Shown: positions 62,503-64,000 of the stretch, in pieces | Numbering within the stretch: position 1 is the first letter of the stretch | Layout of the letters: each line of letters opens with the position of its first letter | Source of the DNA: Nicotiana tabacum | Lineage: Eukaryota; Streptophyta; Magnoliopsida; Solanales; Solanaceae | Direction of reading: 5' to 3' | Length of the DNA: 64,000 bases | NCBI RefSeq assembly: GCF_000715075.1 | Contig: NC_134081.1 | Coordinates: 66,823,153-66,887,152 of the forward strand | Program-made: the position numbers and the translations under genes | Notes under the pieces: model-generated | Told to the model about the DNA's origin: nothing | What the model saw: the letters and a program-made list of their open reading frames with translations, nothing else | Databases searched by the model: none

Positions 62503-63180
62503 GCTCAGTTTTTTGAGTAGTTATTTCCGGCGAAATCCCTATCATATCAAGATGAGACCAAGTGAAACAATCTATGTTAGCCATAAGGAATTCAATGAGT
62601 TTTTTCCTGAGCTCGGGACTTAATCCCGTGCCCAGGTATACCTTCCGATATGGTAGGTGCTCGATCAATATGACTTGCTCCAGCTCCTCGACCGTTGACT
62701 TGATGGCATCGGAATCGTCAGGGGATATGAACGATCTGGGAACTCTGTAGTCGTCATCCTCGCATGTCCCCTACTTTTCTGGTTCGGTCGGGGCTGATGT
62801 CGGTGATTGCTATTTGGTTTCTTCCTTGGTGACCGAACTCAGGTTATTTGATATCAAGAGTGCGGATATTGGGGCCACCTCATCGACCGCAAACATTTAT
62901 TTTGCGGCCGGTTGCTCCCCGTAAACTGTTTTAACTCCCCCTAGAGTGGGGAATTTCAACGCTTGGTGTAATGTCGAAGGTACTGCCCTCATGTTGTGAA
63001 TTCATGGCCTCCCGAACAGAGCATTGTATACCATATCTCCTTCGATGACATAGAACTTATTTTTCTTAACGGTTCCGGTTGTGTTTACCGGCAGGGTTAT
63101 CTCCCCTTTAATGGTCTCACATGCCATGTTAAACCCGTTTAAAACTCGGACTGTAGGCACAATTTGGTCTTGTAGACTAG
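62503..63180 (-). pseudogene. Protease-RT spacer of the Tat element
   Basis: In-frame pieces that fit Tat elements: LPYRKVYLGTGLSPELRKKL, then SHLDMIGISPEI just before RT. Many stops occur between 62700 and 63180. Confidence 0.65.
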
Positions 63181-63246
63181 TTGTTCCACGACCCTCGATC
63201 TGATGATATTGGCCGAGCTACCTGGATCAATTAGCACACGCTTAAC
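63181..63246 (-). pseudogene. Tat element aspartic protease motif
   Basis: VLIDPGSSANIIRSRVVEQ on the minus strand. The catalytic Asp codon is at 63228-63226, and DxGSSANI is the Tat-lineage form of the protease motif. A stop (TGA, 63249-63247) lies just before it, separating it from gag. Confidence 0.75.
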
Positions 63247-64000
63247 TCAAAATTTGTTCATGAGTACAGATATTACTAGTGCATCGTTGTGTGGTTGCAC
63301 GATGCCTTCAGGATCCTTATCGTTGAAAGATATGGTTCCCTCCAGTACATAATCTCGAGTCCACTTTTCTCTTGTAATGGACACCTTAGTGCGCTTTAAC
63401 ATCGGCCCCCGGGGGACGTCGACCCCACCCATGATCATGTTGATGACGTGCTGAGGTTCCTCTTGCTCGATCTGCTTGTTGGAGTCCCTATTCCTGAAGT
63501 GAGTTTTGGCTCGATCACTCAGAAACTCTTGGAGGTGTCCGTCGTTAAATAACCGGGCTACTTCCTCTCTCAGTTGTCGGCAATCTTCAGTTCAAGGGCC
63601 GTGAGTGCCATGATATTTACACATTAGGTTGGGGTCCCTTTGGGAAGGATCAGATTGCAATGGTCGAGGCCACTTAGTATCTTTGATGCGTCCGATGGCT
63701 GATACGATTGCGGCAGTGTCAACGTTAAAGTTGTACTCCGATAACCTTGGCGTTTCCTTAGACCCGATGGGTCTGTCAAAACCGACTTTGCCCATGAGTC
63801 CCCGGTTATTCTGACCTCGGTCGCTCCTTTTTTCACTTCTCACAGTGTTGTGTCCGGACCCATTACTTCTTTGATCTCCATTGTATGGTTGATACCGGTC
63901 TCTATTCGATCTTGGATCACGATCAATGTCTCTTTTGGATCTAACACCAGTTCTAACGGGGTAAACAGACCCGGAAGGGGCCCCGAGCTGATTGTCTTCG
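63247..64000 (-). pseudogene. Tat element gag, C-terminal part (cut by the window edge)
   Basis: Minus strand: KSRG/DRGQNN-like hydrophilic text, then SEYNFNVDTAAIVSAIGRI and CKYHGTHGP, a stop, then TEDCRQLREEVARLFNDGHL, EFLSDRAK, and MIMGGVDVPRGPMLKRTKVS. CKYHGTHGxxTEDC is the zinc-knuckle form of Tat gag. The N-terminal gag lies beyond 64000. Confidence 0.85.

Larger units (their letters stand above)
53451..64000 (-). mobile_element. Tat-lineage Ty3/gypsy element, incomplete at the window edge
   Basis: On the minus strand, from the right edge: gag, protease, RT, RNase H, a second (archaeal-type) RNase H, integrase, then a 4.5-kb 3' region with an antisense gene, then the polypurine tract and the 3' LTR (54086-53451). 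The second RNase H between the RT-linked one and integrase is the hallmark of the Tat lineage (with Ogre and Retand). Coding is broken in many places. A TS SINE and a hAT-type element are nested in it. The 5' LTR lies outside the window. Confidence 0.88.

Overview
The window reads as plant nuclear heterochromatin or intergenic DNA from the Solanaceae, most likely Nicotiana. The main evidence is a tRNA-derived SINE with a (TTG)n tail that matches the tobacco TS family, together with large Tekay/Del-type chromovirus LTRs, a Tat-lineage Ty3/gypsy element, a Ty1/copia element with a tRNA-iMet primer site, and Tourist-, Stowaway- and hAT-type non-autonomous DNA elements. I recognise no intact cellular gene, tRNA or rRNA. 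Every retroelement coding region seen carries stops, frameshifts or lost catalytic residues. Family calls rest on motif recognition by eye, not on database searches.

Layout. 1-247 is the 3' end of a Tekay-type LTR with its primer site and leader. 401-10033 is a minus-strand, large, non-coding LTR element (LARD-like): LTR, 4.3 kb internal region, truncated LTR. 10485-12192 is a truncated plus-strand LTR of a related type. 12193-22461 is a decayed Tekay chromovirus (LTR, gag, protease, RT-RNase H, integrase, chromodomain, polypurine tract, truncated 3' LTR). Its 3' LTR is interrupted by a second minus-strand LARD-like element (22462-36999) arranged LTR-internal-LTR-partial internal. One of that element's LTRs has gained about 1.7 kb of (AAT)n, the other has not. 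37740-40357 is a gypsy pol fragment on the plus strand, fused tail to tail with a minus-strand gag, primer site and LTR (40358-42189).

42190-53450 is AT-rich host-like DNA. It holds a complete but decayed copia element (43168-48186, 5-bp target duplication TGGGT) and several MITEs. 53451 to the right edge is a minus-strand Tat-lineage gypsy element: 3' LTR, pol and gag on the minus strand, and between the 3' LTR and pol an oppositely oriented, apparently spliced gene (54529-57294, plus strand) with its own TATA box. Inside that element are a TS SINE downstream of the antisense gene and an 810-bp hAT-type element with a perfect 8-bp target duplication that splits the second RNase H domain.

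How the parts relate. The LARD-like elements encode nothing recognisable but share LTR termini, primer site and leader sequence with the Tekay chromovirus, which suggests that they were mobilised by its proteins. The antisense gene of the Tat element is the most interesting coding feature. It carries a long coiled-coil region and an acidic tail, and fits the published class of additional antisense ORFs in Tat-lineage elements, although this copy is broken.
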